DNA of 64,000 bases from JBAXZR01 sp041670165 (GCA_041670165.1 JBAXZR010000005.1:1-64000), one strand, 5' to 3'; counted from the first letter of the stretch, positions 51,732 through 60,405 are shown. Notes: generated by a model from the sequence alone, not told the origin. Numbers and translations are program-made.

Positions 51732-52616
51732 ATGATGAAATTTTTTGATATTTTTAAAAAGAAAAAGCCAACAATGAATCCTTTTAAAAAAAGGAAATTT
51801 AAAATTGGGCTTGCACTTGGCGGTGGTGGAGCAAGAGGAATTTCTCATCTTGGAGTAATCAAAGCATTTGAAGAATTTGGACTTAAATTTGATGTTATTG
51901 CTGGAACAAGTGTTGGTAGCCTTGTGGGTGCTTTTTGGGCATCTGGTCTTTCTTTTGAACAAATGAATGAAATTGCAAAAGAAATTCGCAAAAAAGACAT
52001 TAAAACAAACAAAATTCCATTTATGACTTCAAGCACGGAAGGTATTGAAAAAATAGTAATTAATAGCCTTGGTGATATTGATATTAAAGACTTAAAAATT
52101 CCATTTGCTGCAGTTGCTGTTGACATAAAAACAACAGAAGAAGTGGTTATTACAAAAGGAAATTTGGCAAAGGCAGTTGCGGGAAGTTGTTGTGTACCGG
52201 GAATTTTTCAACCAGTTGAATTTGAAGATATGCTTCTTTGTGATGGTGGATTGCAAAACACCCTTCCGGGAAATGTTCCAAGGCTTATGGGTTGTGACTT
52301 TGTTGTCAGCGTTGATGTTAACTCAGCAAGGATTTATGGAACTGAAAGTTCAAAGGTTTTAGATGTTTTGTCAGCAAGCATTCGTACACTTATGAAAAGT
52401 AATGTTGTAAAAGGTTATCTAAACTCCGATATTGTTTTGCAACCAAACACAAAACGCTTCAAAAGCACAAAATTAGATGATTATGAATTAATGATAGAAG
52501 AAGGCTACAACGAAGCACTTAGCAAAATTCCTGAAATAATGAAAATATTTTCTTCTCTTAAAAAAAAGAAAAAAAACATACCTAACACTGATGAAAAAAT
52601 AAATTTTTTGGAGTAA
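51732..52616 (+). CDS. Patatin-like phospholipase (RssA/YlbK type)
   Basis: 294 residues (a second in-frame ATG follows directly). LALGGGGARGISHLGVIKA supplies the oxyanion loop, GTSVGSLVG the nucleophile Ser60, and CDGGLQNTLP the catalytic Asp171. Bacterial patatins of this size hydrolyse acyl groups from phospholipids or related esters at the membrane; the physiological substrate of the YlbK group is not known. GAGGG precedes the start. It lies 3 bases before the ComEC-like gene, so the two form an operon. Confidence 0.88.
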   Translation: MMKFFDIFKKKKPTMNPFKKRKFKIGLALGGGGARGISHLGVIKAFEEFGLKFDVIAGTSVGSLVGAFWASGLSFEQMNEIAKEIRKKDIKTNKIPFMTSSTEGIEKIVINSLGDIDIKDLKIPFAAVAVDIKTTEEVVITKGNLAKAVAGSCCVPGIFQPVEFEDMLLCDGGLQNTLPGNVPRLMGCDFVVSVDVNSARIYGTESSKVLDVLSASIRTLMKSNVVKGYLNSDIVLQPNTKRFKSTKLDDYELMIEEGYNEALSKIPEIMKIFSSLKKKKKNIPNTDEKINFLE

Positions 52617-52619
52617 ATA

Positions 52620-53825
52620 ATGGCTTCACAAACTAGCAAAAAAAAATCAAATAGCAAATCAAACAAAAAAACAAATTTAGTTTTTCCAAAAGTAAAAACG
52701 CTTATATTTTTGATTTTTTGTTTGGCTTTGGCAACGGGGTTTTTCTTTTCAGAAATAATTGAAAAGTTTGTAAACTTTTCATTTTTTGAAAACAACATAA
52801 GCGCAAGCATTTCAGATGATGGATTAAAAGTTCATTTTATTGATGTTGGGCAAGCAGACGCAATTGCTATTGAATTTCCAAATGGCAAGCATATGCTCAT
52901 TGATGCGGGTGAGTCAAAAACCACAACACAAATGAATAATTATTTAACTTCAACAGTTTTTACTAACGGTGAAGAAAAAGTTTTTGATTATTTTTTGTTA
53001 ACGCATAGTGATGCAGATCATTCTGGTGGAGCAAAATTTGTTTTTGAAAATTATGTAGTAAACAAAATTTTTAGACCAAAAATCTATACAGAGCAAGAAG
53101 TTACACAGCAAAGCCTTACTAATGTTGCCGTACATAACACAAATACTTACAAGAATTTTGTTTCTTACGCAAATGCTGAAATTGATGAAAATGGTTCTTC
53201 CAGTGAAATTGTGTTTTCAACAGTGAATATTGATTTTAATGAAGGGGGAGCAAGAGTTCTTTTCCTTGGTCCAATCAAAGATTTTTATGGTGCAACCAAA
53301 TATAATGAATATTCGCCAATAGTCCTAGTTGAATATGAAGAAAAACGAATTTTGTTAACGGGTGATGCAACAATTGAAAATGAATTAGAAATAATTGATG
53401 TCCTTGGCGAATACTGTTATGATGTTGATGTTTTAAAAGTAGGACACCATGGAAGCTCTTCAAGCACAAGTGAAGAATTTTTGGACGCTTTTAAACCAGA
53501 AGTAGCAATCATTTCTGTTGGTCCAAAAAGCGAATATGGACACCCATCTGACACAATTTTGGATAGGCTAAATGAAAATGGTATTAACGATAGCAACATT
53601 TACACCACATTTGTAAATGGTACAATTGTTGTAGGTGTCTACAGAAATGAGATAAGTGAAGTTGTGATTGGAATTGTTTGTGGATACACAAATGAACAAC
53701 CTTGGATTTCTTTTTGGCAAATTTATGTTTTAACAATTGTTGTGGCTTTTGGTTTTATGTTCTCTAGTGAAATTAAACAATACAATACAATTTATAAAAA
53801 GGTTAAAAGAAAATTATCTAAATAA
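52620..53825 (+). CDS. ComEC-type metallo-beta-lactamase-fold hydrolase, membrane anchored
   Basis: 401 residues. A lysine/serine-rich head and one helix (about 28-50) precede an MBL domain whose metal motif is THSDADHSGG (His129, Asp131, Asp133, His134). LLTGDATIENELEI and KVGHHGSSSSTSEEFL with GPKSEYGHPSD follow. A final hydrophobic helix (about 355-380) makes a second membrane pass. This resembles the C-terminal domain of ComEC without its competence channel. Such proteins may be secreted or membrane-bound nucleases or phosphodiesterases; the role here is open. Confidence 0.82.
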   Translation: MASQTSKKKSNSKSNKKTNLVFPKVKTLIFLIFCLALATGFFFSEIIEKFVNFSFFENNISASISDDGLKVHFIDVGQADAIAIEFPNGKHMLIDAGESKTTTQMNNYLTSTVFTNGEEKVFDYFLLTHSDADHSGGAKFVFENYVVNKIFRPKIYTEQEVTQQSLTNVAVHNTNTYKNFVSYANAEIDENGSSSEIVFSTVNIDFNEGGARVLFLGPIKDFYGATKYNEYSPIVLVEYEEKRILLTGDATIENELEIIDVLGEYCYDVDVLKVGHHGSSSSTSEEFLDAFKPEVAIISVGPKSEYGHPSDTILDRLNENGINDSNIYTTFVNGTIVVGVYRNEISEVVIGIVCGYTNEQPWISFWQIYVLTIVVAFGFMFSSEIKQYNTIYKKVKRKLSK

Positions 53826-54234
53826 ACTTGCCTATGGCAAAGATATTTGCAAAAGTGAAAGTGATGTTTGCTGGTTTTTCTTAAAATATTTGATACATTT
53901 TTTTAAATTATAAAGCTCTCATATTTTATTGAATAGACCTTAATGAAAAAACAATCAATTTTTATTGATTTAAACTGATTTTTTAAAAAATTGATACTAA
54001 TTAATAGTATAATTTTGCGTGTAATTTCATTTTGCTTAAATTACATTTTTTTGTAAAAAGCAAGTAAATTTTAAATATAAATTCATTATGGTTGACAAAG
54101 AAAATTTGCGAATAGTTTAACTTTTTGTAGTGATTAACGGCTTGAAATTTGATTTATTTTTAAATATATTTGTTTATATTTTGTGCATTTTGCACAAAGG
54201 CAACATTCCAACCTATAGTATCTTGCATGAATGC
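53826..54234. other. Gene-poor upstream region of nrdD with a 19-base inverted repeat
   Basis: Mostly featureless AT-rich DNA. The one clear element is TTTGTGCA (54180-54187), three bases, TGCACAAA (54191-54198), a perfect inverted repeat centred 46 bases upstream of the nrdD -35. It recalls the Rex operator (TTGTG ... CACAA) but the half-site spacing is one base short. Confidence 0.5.
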
Positions 54235-54264
54235 TTGACACAATATATAGTATTTTAGTATGAT
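54235..54264 (+). promoter_or_regulatory. nrdD promoter overlapped by an NrdR-like box
   Basis: TTGACA (54235-54240), an 18-base spacer, TATGAT (54259-54264). ACACAATATATAGTAT (54238-54253) matches the NrdR consensus acaCwAtATaTwGtgt except at two 3' positions and covers the -35 and spacer. A second, well-spaced box upstream is not convincing. Confidence 0.7.
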
Positions 54265-54288
54265 TTTTTCAACGAAGAGGAGATTAAC

Positions 54289-56385
54289 ATGATTGCTCAA
54301 GTACTAAAAAGAGATGGCTCTTACCAACAGTTCCAAAGAAACAAAATTGCTGACGCAATTTTTAAAGCTGCTGAAGCATGTGGCGGAACAGACAGAAAGA
54401 TAAGCGAAAAGCTTGCAGTTGAGGTTGAAGAAATGCTTGTTACAAAATTCAACAACAAAGTTCCAACTGTTGAAGAAGTTCAAAATGTGGTTGAAAAGGT
54501 GCTTATTGAAAATAGACATGCCCAAGTTGCGAAGGCTTATATTTTGTATCGTGAAAAAAGAAAACAAGCAAGAGATAAAAATGCTCTTATTGGTGCAACA
54601 ATCAATATGTTCGAAAATTATCTTGGCGAAAAAGATTGGGCAGTTAAAGAAAATGCTAATCAACAAAGAAGCATAGCAGGTCTTAACAACTATGTTCGTG
54701 AAGCATTTACAAAAGGTTATTGGTTAAACGAAATATATCCAACAGAAGTTTCTGAAGCTCATGAAAGTGGTGCGCTTCACTTGCATGATTTGGGCTTTTT
54801 CGGTGCTTATTGTGTTGGTTGGGATCTTAGGGCAATTTTGGTTGATGGCTTCACGGGAGTTTCTGGCAAGGTTTGTTCAAAACCACCAAAACATTTACGC
54901 TCTTTTCTTGGTCAAGTGATAAATGCAACTTTCACAACACAAGGAGAAACAGCTGGGGCTCAAGCTTGGAGCAGTTTTGATACTTATGCAGCTCCTTTTG
55001 TAAGGCAAGATAAATTGAGTTTTCATCAAGTTAAACAATGTTTACAAGAATTTGTTTTTAATATGAATGTTCCAACAAGAGTTGGATTTCAATGTCCTTT
55101 TTCTAACATTACATTAGATATCACCGTTCCAAACACTCTTAAAGATCAGCCAGTCATTATTGGTGGTGTTCCTCAAGAAACAACATATGGCGACTATCAA
55201 GAAGAAATGAACATAATCAACAAAGCATTTTGTGAAGTTATGCTTGAAGGTGATGCAAATGGAAGAGTTTTCACTTTTCCAATTCCAACAATTAATGTAA
55301 CCAAATCATTAGACTGGAACAGCGAAGTTGTTGACAAAATTATGGATATCACATGTAAATATGGTGTTCCTTATTTTGCAAACTATATCAACAGTGATCT
55401 TTCTCCTGAAGATGCAGTTTCAATGTGTTGCAGACTAAGGTTGAATGTTAAAGAGCTTAAAAAACGAGGCGGTGGTTTGTTTGGAAGCAATCCGCTCACA
55501 GGCTCAATTGGTGTTGTTACAATTAATTTGCCTAGAATTGGTTATCTTTCAACAGATGAAAATGAATTTTTCAAAAGACTTGCAAAGCTTTGCGATACGG
55601 CAAAAATATCTCTGGAAATTAAAAGAAAAATAATTGAAGAAAACACAGAAAATGGATTGTATCCATATTGCGCTTTCTATTTAAGAGATGTTAAAAACAG
55701 AACAGGAAAATATTGGAGTAATCATTTCAACACAATTGGAATTGTTGGAATGAATGAAGCAATTCAAAATCTTTTTGGTAAAGATGAAAATATCACAACC
55801 CCAAAAGGTCTTGACTTTGCAAAAAGAGCCCTTCTTTTCATGCGTGATTTAATGGTTAAATATCAAGAAGAAACTGGAAATTCATACAATCTTGAAGCAA
55901 CTCCTGCTGAAGGAACAAGCCCAAGATTTGCAAAAATTGACAAAAAACGATTTCCAGACATAATCACTGCTGGAAAAAATGAAGTTATATACACAAATTC
56001 ATCTCAAGTTCCTGTTGATTACACTGATGACATTTTCAAAGTTGTTGAGCTTCAAGATGAACTTCAAAGTTTGTATACAGGTGGAACTGTTTTGCATTTA
56101 TATTTAGGTGAAAGAATTGAAGATAAAGAAGTGTGTAAAAAACTCATTCAAAAGATTTTTTCAACAAGCAAAATGCCATACATTTCAATTACACCAACAT
56201 TCTCAATTTGTCCAGAACACGGATATATTGCTGGTGAAAAATTCACTTGTCCAGAATGTGGCAAAAAAACTGAAGTTTGGAGTCGTGTAACAGGATATTT
56301 AAGAATGGTTCAAGACTTTAACAATAGCAAGCTTGATGAATTTATGGCAAGAGAAAAATTTGTAATAAAATCGGAGCAAATTTAA
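54289..56385 (+). CDS. nrdD: Anaerobic ribonucleoside-triphosphate reductase
   Basis: 698 residues. An N-terminal ATP-cone (about 3-95) for allosteric control is followed by the ten-stranded barrel and a C-terminal zinc finger (CPEHGYIAGEKFTCPECG). The glycyl-radical loop SRVTGYLR places the radical on Gly669. The enzyme makes dNTPs from NTPs and works only without oxygen. AGAGGAG lies before the ATG. It overlaps nrdG by one base (TAATG). An NrdR-type operator lies over the promoter. Confidence 0.96.
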   Translation: MIAQVLKRDGSYQQFQRNKIADAIFKAAEACGGTDRKISEKLAVEVEEMLVTKFNNKVPTVEEVQNVVEKVLIENRHAQVAKAYILYREKRKQARDKNALIGATINMFENYLGEKDWAVKENANQQRSIAGLNNYVREAFTKGYWLNEIYPTEVSEAHESGALHLHDLGFFGAYCVGWDLRAILVDGFTGVSGKVCSKPPKHLRSFLGQVINATFTTQGETAGAQAWSSFDTYAAPFVRQDKLSFHQVKQCLQEFVFNMNVPTRVGFQCPFSNITLDITVPNTLKDQPVIIGGVPQETTYGDYQEEMNIINKAFCEVMLEGDANGRVFTFPIPTINVTKSLDWNSEVVDKIMDITCKYGVPYFANYINSDLSPEDAVSMCCRLRLNVKELKKRGGGLFGSNPLTGSIGVVTINLPRIGYLSTDENEFFKRLAKLCDTAKISLEIKRKIIEENTENGLYPYCAFYLRDVKNRTGKYWSNHFNTIGIVGMNEAIQNLFGKDENITTPKGLDFAKRALLFMRDLMVKYQEETGNSYNLEATPAEGTSPRFAKIDKKRFPDIITAGKNEVIYTNSSQVPVDYTDDIFKVVELQDELQSLYTGGTVLHLYLGERIEDKEVCKKLIQKIFSTSKMPYISITPTFSICPEHGYIAGEKFTCPECGKKTEVWSRVTGYLRMVQDFNNSKLDEFMAREKFVIKSEQI

Positions 56386-57056
56386 TGCGTATTGCTGGAT
56401 TTGTTAAAAATTCATTTGTTGACTATCCTCAGCAAATTGCTTCAGTAATCTTTACGAATGGGTGCAATTATAATTGCTCCTATTGTCATAATCATAAACT
56501 AATTGACGGAAAAGCTGGCTCAATAGATGAAGAAACTTGTTTTCAATTTTTGAAACAAAGAATAGGAAAAATTGATGGTGTGGTGATAACTGGCGGAGAA
56601 CCAACAATTCAATCAGATTTAAAAGAGTTCATAAAAAAAATAAAAGCTCTTGGCTTTCTTGTTAAACTGGACACAAATGGTTCAAATCCTCAAGTGATTG
56701 AAGAACTTTTGAAAGATAAATTGTTAGATTTTGTTGCTATGGACATAAAAGCTCCAAAGGAAAAACTAAAAATTGTTGCTTGTGCTGAAGAGTTTTTTGA
56801 AAAAATTGAAAAAAGCATTCAAATAATTATTACTAGTGGAGTGAGCCATGAGTTTAGAACAACAGTTGTTCCTTCATTGAACCTAGAAGATATTTCTTCA
56901 ATTGTAAAAATGATTAAAGGGGCAAAATCTTATGCTCTTCAAAAATTTAATCCTGTTCCAGGATTGAATTGTGCTCCATATTCAAAAAGTTTTTTTGAAG
57001 AAGCTTTGAAAATTGCACAACAAATTGTTCCAAATTCTTTCTTGAGAGGTTTTTAA
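56385..57056 (+). CDS. nrdG: Anaerobic RNR-activating radical SAM enzyme
   Basis: 223 residues. The radical SAM CxxxCxxC motif is CNYNCSYC (Cys27, Cys31, Cys34), followed by VVITGGEPTIQ (the SAM-binding GGE). It uses a 4Fe-4S cluster and S-adenosylmethionine to generate the glycyl radical of NrdD. Length and sequence also resemble the PflA-like anaerobic RNR activases of Clostridia (TIGR02495 type). It is translationally coupled to nrdD. Confidence 0.92.
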   Translation: MRIAGFVKNSFVDYPQQIASVIFTNGCNYNCSYCHNHKLIDGKAGSIDEETCFQFLKQRIGKIDGVVITGGEPTIQSDLKEFIKKIKALGFLVKLDTNGSNPQVIEELLKDKLLDFVAMDIKAPKEKLKIVACAEEFFEKIEKSIQIIITSGVSHEFRTTVVPSLNLEDISSIVKMIKGAKSYALQKFNPVPGLNCAPYSKSFFEEALKIAQQIVPNSFLRGF

Positions 57057-57080
57057 AGACAGCGAAAGTTGTCTTTTTTT
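57055..57080 (+). terminator. Terminator of nrdDG
   Basis: AAAGACAGC (57055-57063), a GAAA tetraloop, then GTTGTCTTT (57068-57076) with one G-T pair, followed by a T-run. Confidence 0.75.
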
Positions 57081-57111
57081 GTCAAAAACTCGTTTCATAG
57101 TTATGTTTGGT

Positions 57112-57140
57112 TTGCATGTGTAAATATTTTTTGCTACAAT
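57112..57140 (+). promoter_or_regulatory. Promoter of the transketolase operon
   Basis: TTGCAT (57112-57117), a 17-base spacer, TACAAT (57135-57140) with TGC before it. Confidence 0.7.
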
Positions 57141-57161
57141 TATTCCTAATAGGAGTGTGCA

Positions 57162-57644
57162 ATGAACATTGCGATTGTTTGCCATGAAAGAAATTTGTTA
57201 AAAGATGTTGCTTACAAAGTAGCTTTGGCTCTTGGAATGTTTTTTGTTGACGCATCAGATTTTATTGAATATGATCTTGTTGACAAAGAAAGAGCAACAA
57301 ATTTTTGCTCTAAAGATTATTTAGAAGTTAGAGAAAAAAAAGCAATAGAAAACATATGCTCATATGAAAACACGCTCATATCAATCACAGACGAACTTTT
57401 TGTTTCATCACAAAATTTTGAAAATGTTCGCAAGCAAAGAGCAATTTTTTTCTTAAAAACTGACAAAAAATTCAGTTTGAAAGCTGAAAAAATTGTTTCT
57501 AAGCTAGGTGAAGAAGCAAGAGAAAATGAAATTGCAAACATAAGTGATTTTGTGATTCTTCAAGATAAAAAAACAAACGAAGTCTTATGTAAAGAAATTG
57601 TTGGAAAAATGAACGAATATAAAGGAGTTAGGAATGACAAATAA
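57162..57644 (+). CDS. Shikimate-kinase-like protein without a P-loop
   Basis: 160 residues. The order of elements mimics shikimate kinase: a first strand IAIVCHERNL at the P-loop position, helix KDVAYKVALALGMFFVDASDFIEYD (compare the kinase's LAkaLg-x-x-F-x-D-x-D-x-x-IE), then YLEVREKKAIENI and ENVRKQRAIFFLKTD. The Walker A GxxxxGKT is absent, so ATP-dependent phosphorylation is unlikely. It overlaps the transketolase gene by 11 bases. Transketolase supplies erythrose-4-phosphate, the aromatic-pathway precursor, so a regulatory pseudo-kinase is conceivable but speculative. Confidence 0.55.
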   Translation: MNIAIVCHERNLLKDVAYKVALALGMFFVDASDFIEYDLVDKERATNFCSKDYLEVREKKAIENICSYENTLISITDELFVSSQNFENVRKQRAIFFLKTDKKFSLKAEKIVSKLGEEARENEIANISDFVILQDKKTNEVLCKEIVGKMNEYKGVRNDK

Positions 57645-59556
57645 ATGTGTTAATGAGCTTAGAGTTGTTTCAGCAGAAATTATTGAAAAAGCTAAATCTG
57701 GTCATACTGGTGTTGCTTTGGGAGGAGCTGCAATAATGTATGCTCTGTTTGCAGACCATTTATCTTTTGATAAAACCAATCCTCAAAATCCACTTCGGGA
57801 CAGATTTATTCTTTCGGCTGGACATGCAAGTGCATTATTATATGCAACATTAAATCTCTTTGGTTTGGGAATAACCAAAGATGATTTGCTTAAATTCAGA
57901 CAACTTGGTTCAAAAACACCGGGACACCCAGAACTTAGTTCAACTCCTTTTGTTGATGCAAGCACTGGTCCTCTTGGACAAGGAGTTGCCATGGGTGTTG
58001 GTATGGCTATTGCAGAAGAATATTCAAGAGCTAGAAGCGGAAAAGGACCTGTTTTTACATATGTTTTTGCAGGAGATGGGTGTTTGATGGAAGGAGTGGC
58101 AAATGAAGCTATAAGCCTTGCTGGGACGCTTAAACTCGAACGATTAATTCTTTTGTATGATTATAATCAAATCACAATTGATGGAAGTCTTGACATTTCA
58201 AACAAAGAGCATGTAAAAGAAAAATTTGTTAGCCAAGGTTGGAATGTTGTTGAAGCTAAAGACGGCAATGATGCAGAAAGTGTTTCTTGTGCAATTTCTC
58301 AAGCAAAAGAAGTTTGTGGAAAACCAACACTTGTAATTTGTCCAACAACAATTGGTTACGGCAGTCAATATGAAGGTTCTTCAAAAATTCATGGATTGGC
58401 TCTTAGCCCAATTGAAATTATTGGTTTAAAGGAAACATTAAATGTTACCAAAAAAGAATTTGGTTTTTCTGAAGAAATTTTAAACCACTGCATAAAACAT
58501 GTTAATCAACGCATGCAAGAATTGCCATTTATGCAAATATCCATTGAAAAACAAGATGATTTATGTGAATGGCAAAATCCAAATCTTGAAGACAAGCTAG
58601 AAAATGCTCTTCAATTGGAAAATCAAGCAATGAGCGGTAGAGATGCAAGCAAAATTTTGTTAAATCAAATTGCAAAAGCTTTTCAAGGTTTTATTGGTGG
58701 CACAGCAGATTTGGCTTCAAGTGTTAAAGCTTATATTACTGATGGTGGAGATTTTTCTTTTGAGAATAGGAAAGGAAGAAATATCCGTTTTGGAGTAAGA
58801 GAGCATGCCATGGGATCAATTGCAAATGGAATTGCTTTGTTTGATGGCAAAAAAACATTTGCATCAACATTTTTGTCTTTCTCAAATTACATGATTCCAG
58901 CAATTAGAATGAGTGCTTACATGAATTTGCCAGTTATTTATATTTTCACGCACGATAGTGTTCTTGTGGGAGAAGATGGACCAACTCACCAACCAATAGA
59001 ACAAATTGGAATGCTTAGATTAATTCCAAATTTAAATGTTTTCCGTCCATGCGATGTTACTGAAACACGATACGCTTGGAAAAAAGCTTTAAGCTCTAGT
59101 GGACCTTCAGCCATTATCTTATCCAAACAAAACATGTTACCGCAAGATAATTCACTTAATCAAGTTGAAAAAGGCGGTTACATTGTTAAAAAAGTAAAAG
59201 AACCCAAAGCTGTGTTAATTGCTTCAGGAAGTGAAGTTGAACTTGCTAACATGATTTCAGCATTATTAGAAAATGAGCATATTTCAGTGCAAGTAAGCAG
59301 TGTGCCATGTGTTGAAGATTTTGAAAAACAATCAATTGAATATAAAAACAAAGTTCTTTGCGACAAAGTTCCAAAATTTGTTTTTGAAGCATCAAATGAC
59401 AATATTTGGTATAAATATATTGCAGGAAATGGTATGTTCTTTGGAATTAATGAATTTGGAAAAAGTGGAAAAGGGGAAGATGTTTATTCTTTATTCTTTG
59501 ACAAAAAAAATATATGTGAAAAAATCATAAATTATATAAATAATTCAAAAAATTAA
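57634..59556 (+). CDS. tkt: Transketolase
   Basis: 640 residues. The thiamine-diphosphate domain holds SGHTGVALGGAAIMYALF, DRFILSAGHASALLYATL, GPLGQGVAMGVGMA and the ThDP-binding GDGCLMEGVANEA ... DYNQITIDG motif. The pyrimidine domain has RFGVREHAMGSIANGIAL with the catalytic Glu, and THDSVLVGEDGPTHQP. It transfers two-carbon units in the non-oxidative pentose phosphate pathway. Full length. AAAGGAG precedes the ATG within the upstream gene. Confidence 0.95.
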   Translation: MTNKCVNELRVVSAEIIEKAKSGHTGVALGGAAIMYALFADHLSFDKTNPQNPLRDRFILSAGHASALLYATLNLFGLGITKDDLLKFRQLGSKTPGHPELSSTPFVDASTGPLGQGVAMGVGMAIAEEYSRARSGKGPVFTYVFAGDGCLMEGVANEAISLAGTLKLERLILLYDYNQITIDGSLDISNKEHVKEKFVSQGWNVVEAKDGNDAESVSCAISQAKEVCGKPTLVICPTTIGYGSQYEGSSKIHGLALSPIEIIGLKETLNVTKKEFGFSEEILNHCIKHVNQRMQELPFMQISIEKQDDLCEWQNPNLEDKLENALQLENQAMSGRDASKILLNQIAKAFQGFIGGTADLASSVKAYITDGGDFSFENRKGRNIRFGVREHAMGSIANGIALFDGKKTFASTFLSFSNYMIPAIRMSAYMNLPVIYIFTHDSVLVGEDGPTHQPIEQIGMLRLIPNLNVFRPCDVTETRYAWKKALSSSGPSAIILSKQNMLPQDNSLNQVEKGGYIVKKVKEPKAVLIASGSEVELANMISALLENEHISVQVSSVPCVEDFEKQSIEYKNKVLCDKVPKFVFEASNDNIWYKYIAGNGMFFGINEFGKSGKGEDVYSLFFDKKNICEKIINYINNSKN

Positions 59557-59589
59557 TGTATATATTTTTTATAACAGAGCAAAATATCA

Positions 59590-59737
59590 ATGTGAAAGGA
59601 GACCAAATTGGTTTCATAAAAACTTTCACATGCCGTAAGCCATAGCCTAGTAACATCTTTTCATGTGAAGAGAAACGCTTGGGCTATGGAACGGCGCAGG
59701 AAAGGGGTTAGGCAATTTATTGCCTAATCCCTTTTTC
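59590..59737 (+). ncRNA. Candidate structured RNA with own terminator
   Basis: P1: ATGTGAAAG (59590-59598) with CTTTCACAT (59623-59631), extended inside by GAGACCA/TGGTTTC. P2: GCCGT (59632-59636) with ACGGC (59691-59695) and CCATAGCC (59640-59647) with GGCTATGG (59682-59689). Inside P2 is P3, TCTTTTC (59656-59662) with GAAGAGA (59667-59673). A 15-bp terminator hairpin (59701-59715 with 59720-59734) ends it. The stretch is much richer in G and C than its surroundings. No gene lies downstream on this strand, so a trans-acting RNA is more likely than a riboswitch. I cannot match it to a known family. Confidence 0.6.
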
Positions 59738-59819
59738 CTACTGGGGTAGCACCAAAAAAATTACGCGGGTACGCAAAACTACTGGGGTGGCACCAAAAAA
59801 ATCAAGTGGGTACGCAAAA
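59738..59819 (+). repeat. Two tandem 41-bp units
   Basis: Units 59738-59778 and 59779-59819 share CTACTGGGGT, GGTACGCAAAA and a CACCAAAAAAA or AGCACC core. The right part matches, in reverse complement, the GTTTTGCGTACCC ... GGTCCACCCCA end of repeat copy A near 40492-40530. Confidence 0.8.
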
Positions 59820-60095
59820 CTATTGTTTTGCTAACTCGCTATTTTTTTAATTCCTCTCCCACCTCCCCCTCCTAGTTGTGTTCGTTCAAAAAAATCTCAC
59901 GGCTGAACTAAATTCAGCCTGTTTTTTTGAACTCCTAATTTTAATATTTGGGATTTGCTTAATTAATATAAACTAGTTTTATTGCCCCGAATTCGTAAAA
60001 GAGCAGTTTTATTGCAATGCTGAACCTAAATTCGTGCAGATTTTTTGAACTCCATTATTTATAGTTAGTGATTAGTGAATAGTGAAAAATGAAGA
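59820..60095 (-). repeat. Intergenic repeat element, copy B (inverted relative to copy A)
   Basis: Reverse-complement counterpart of 40261-40532. Perfect blocks at 59901-59935 (35 bases) and 60026-60054 (29 bases) lie in the matching order, with a longer spacer between them here (90 against 52 bases). It also includes GATTAGTGAATAGTG near 60070, matching copy A at 40271. The hairpin GGCTGAA/TTCAGCC with T-rich flanks can terminate transcription. Confidence 0.85.
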
Positions 60096-60198
60096 GTTAA
60101 GGTAAAATTTGTAAATGTGAATTAAAATAGTATTTATTTTACTAAATTTTTCACTTAAAAATTGACTTCTAATAAAGATAAAAATAATTAAATATTCT

Positions 60199-60405
60199 TT
60201 GAATAAATATTTTTAACCTACACATAATACTGTCGTGAAAGGAAACTTTCACATTCAAGATTTGTCTAGTTTCAAAGAGCTTTTGTAATAAAAAGTTTCA
60301 CCATTTGAAAAGAGCAAATTTAGAATTAAACAATTTTGCCATTTAATTTCATATTATCTGGCAAATTGTTAATGATTAAGGCGTATTAATTTACGCCTTT
60401 TTCTT
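60199..60405 (+). ncRNA. Candidate small RNA with promoter and terminator
   Basis: A promoter-like TTGAAT (60199-60204), an 18-base spacer and CATAAT (60223-60228) predict a start near 60235. There the transcript would open with GTGAAAG-GAAA-CTTTCAC (60235-60252), a perfect hairpin with a GNRA loop. It ends with AAGGCGTA (60378-60385) / TACGCCTT (60392-60399) and a T-run. A further stem near 60330-60370 pairs TTTTGCCA with TGGCAAA. There is no ORF of substance. Expression is inferred from the signals only. Confidence 0.5.

Noticed and set aside
54207..54226. Second NrdR box upstream of the first
   Set aside because: Only about half of the consensus positions match, and the spacing (28 bases start to start) is not close to the usual three helical turns.
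59781..59796. GGGGTGGCACC, similar to the T-box conserved sequence
   Set aside because: No specifier loop, stem I or antiterminator and no aminoacyl-tRNA or amino-acid gene downstream; it belongs to the repeat element.
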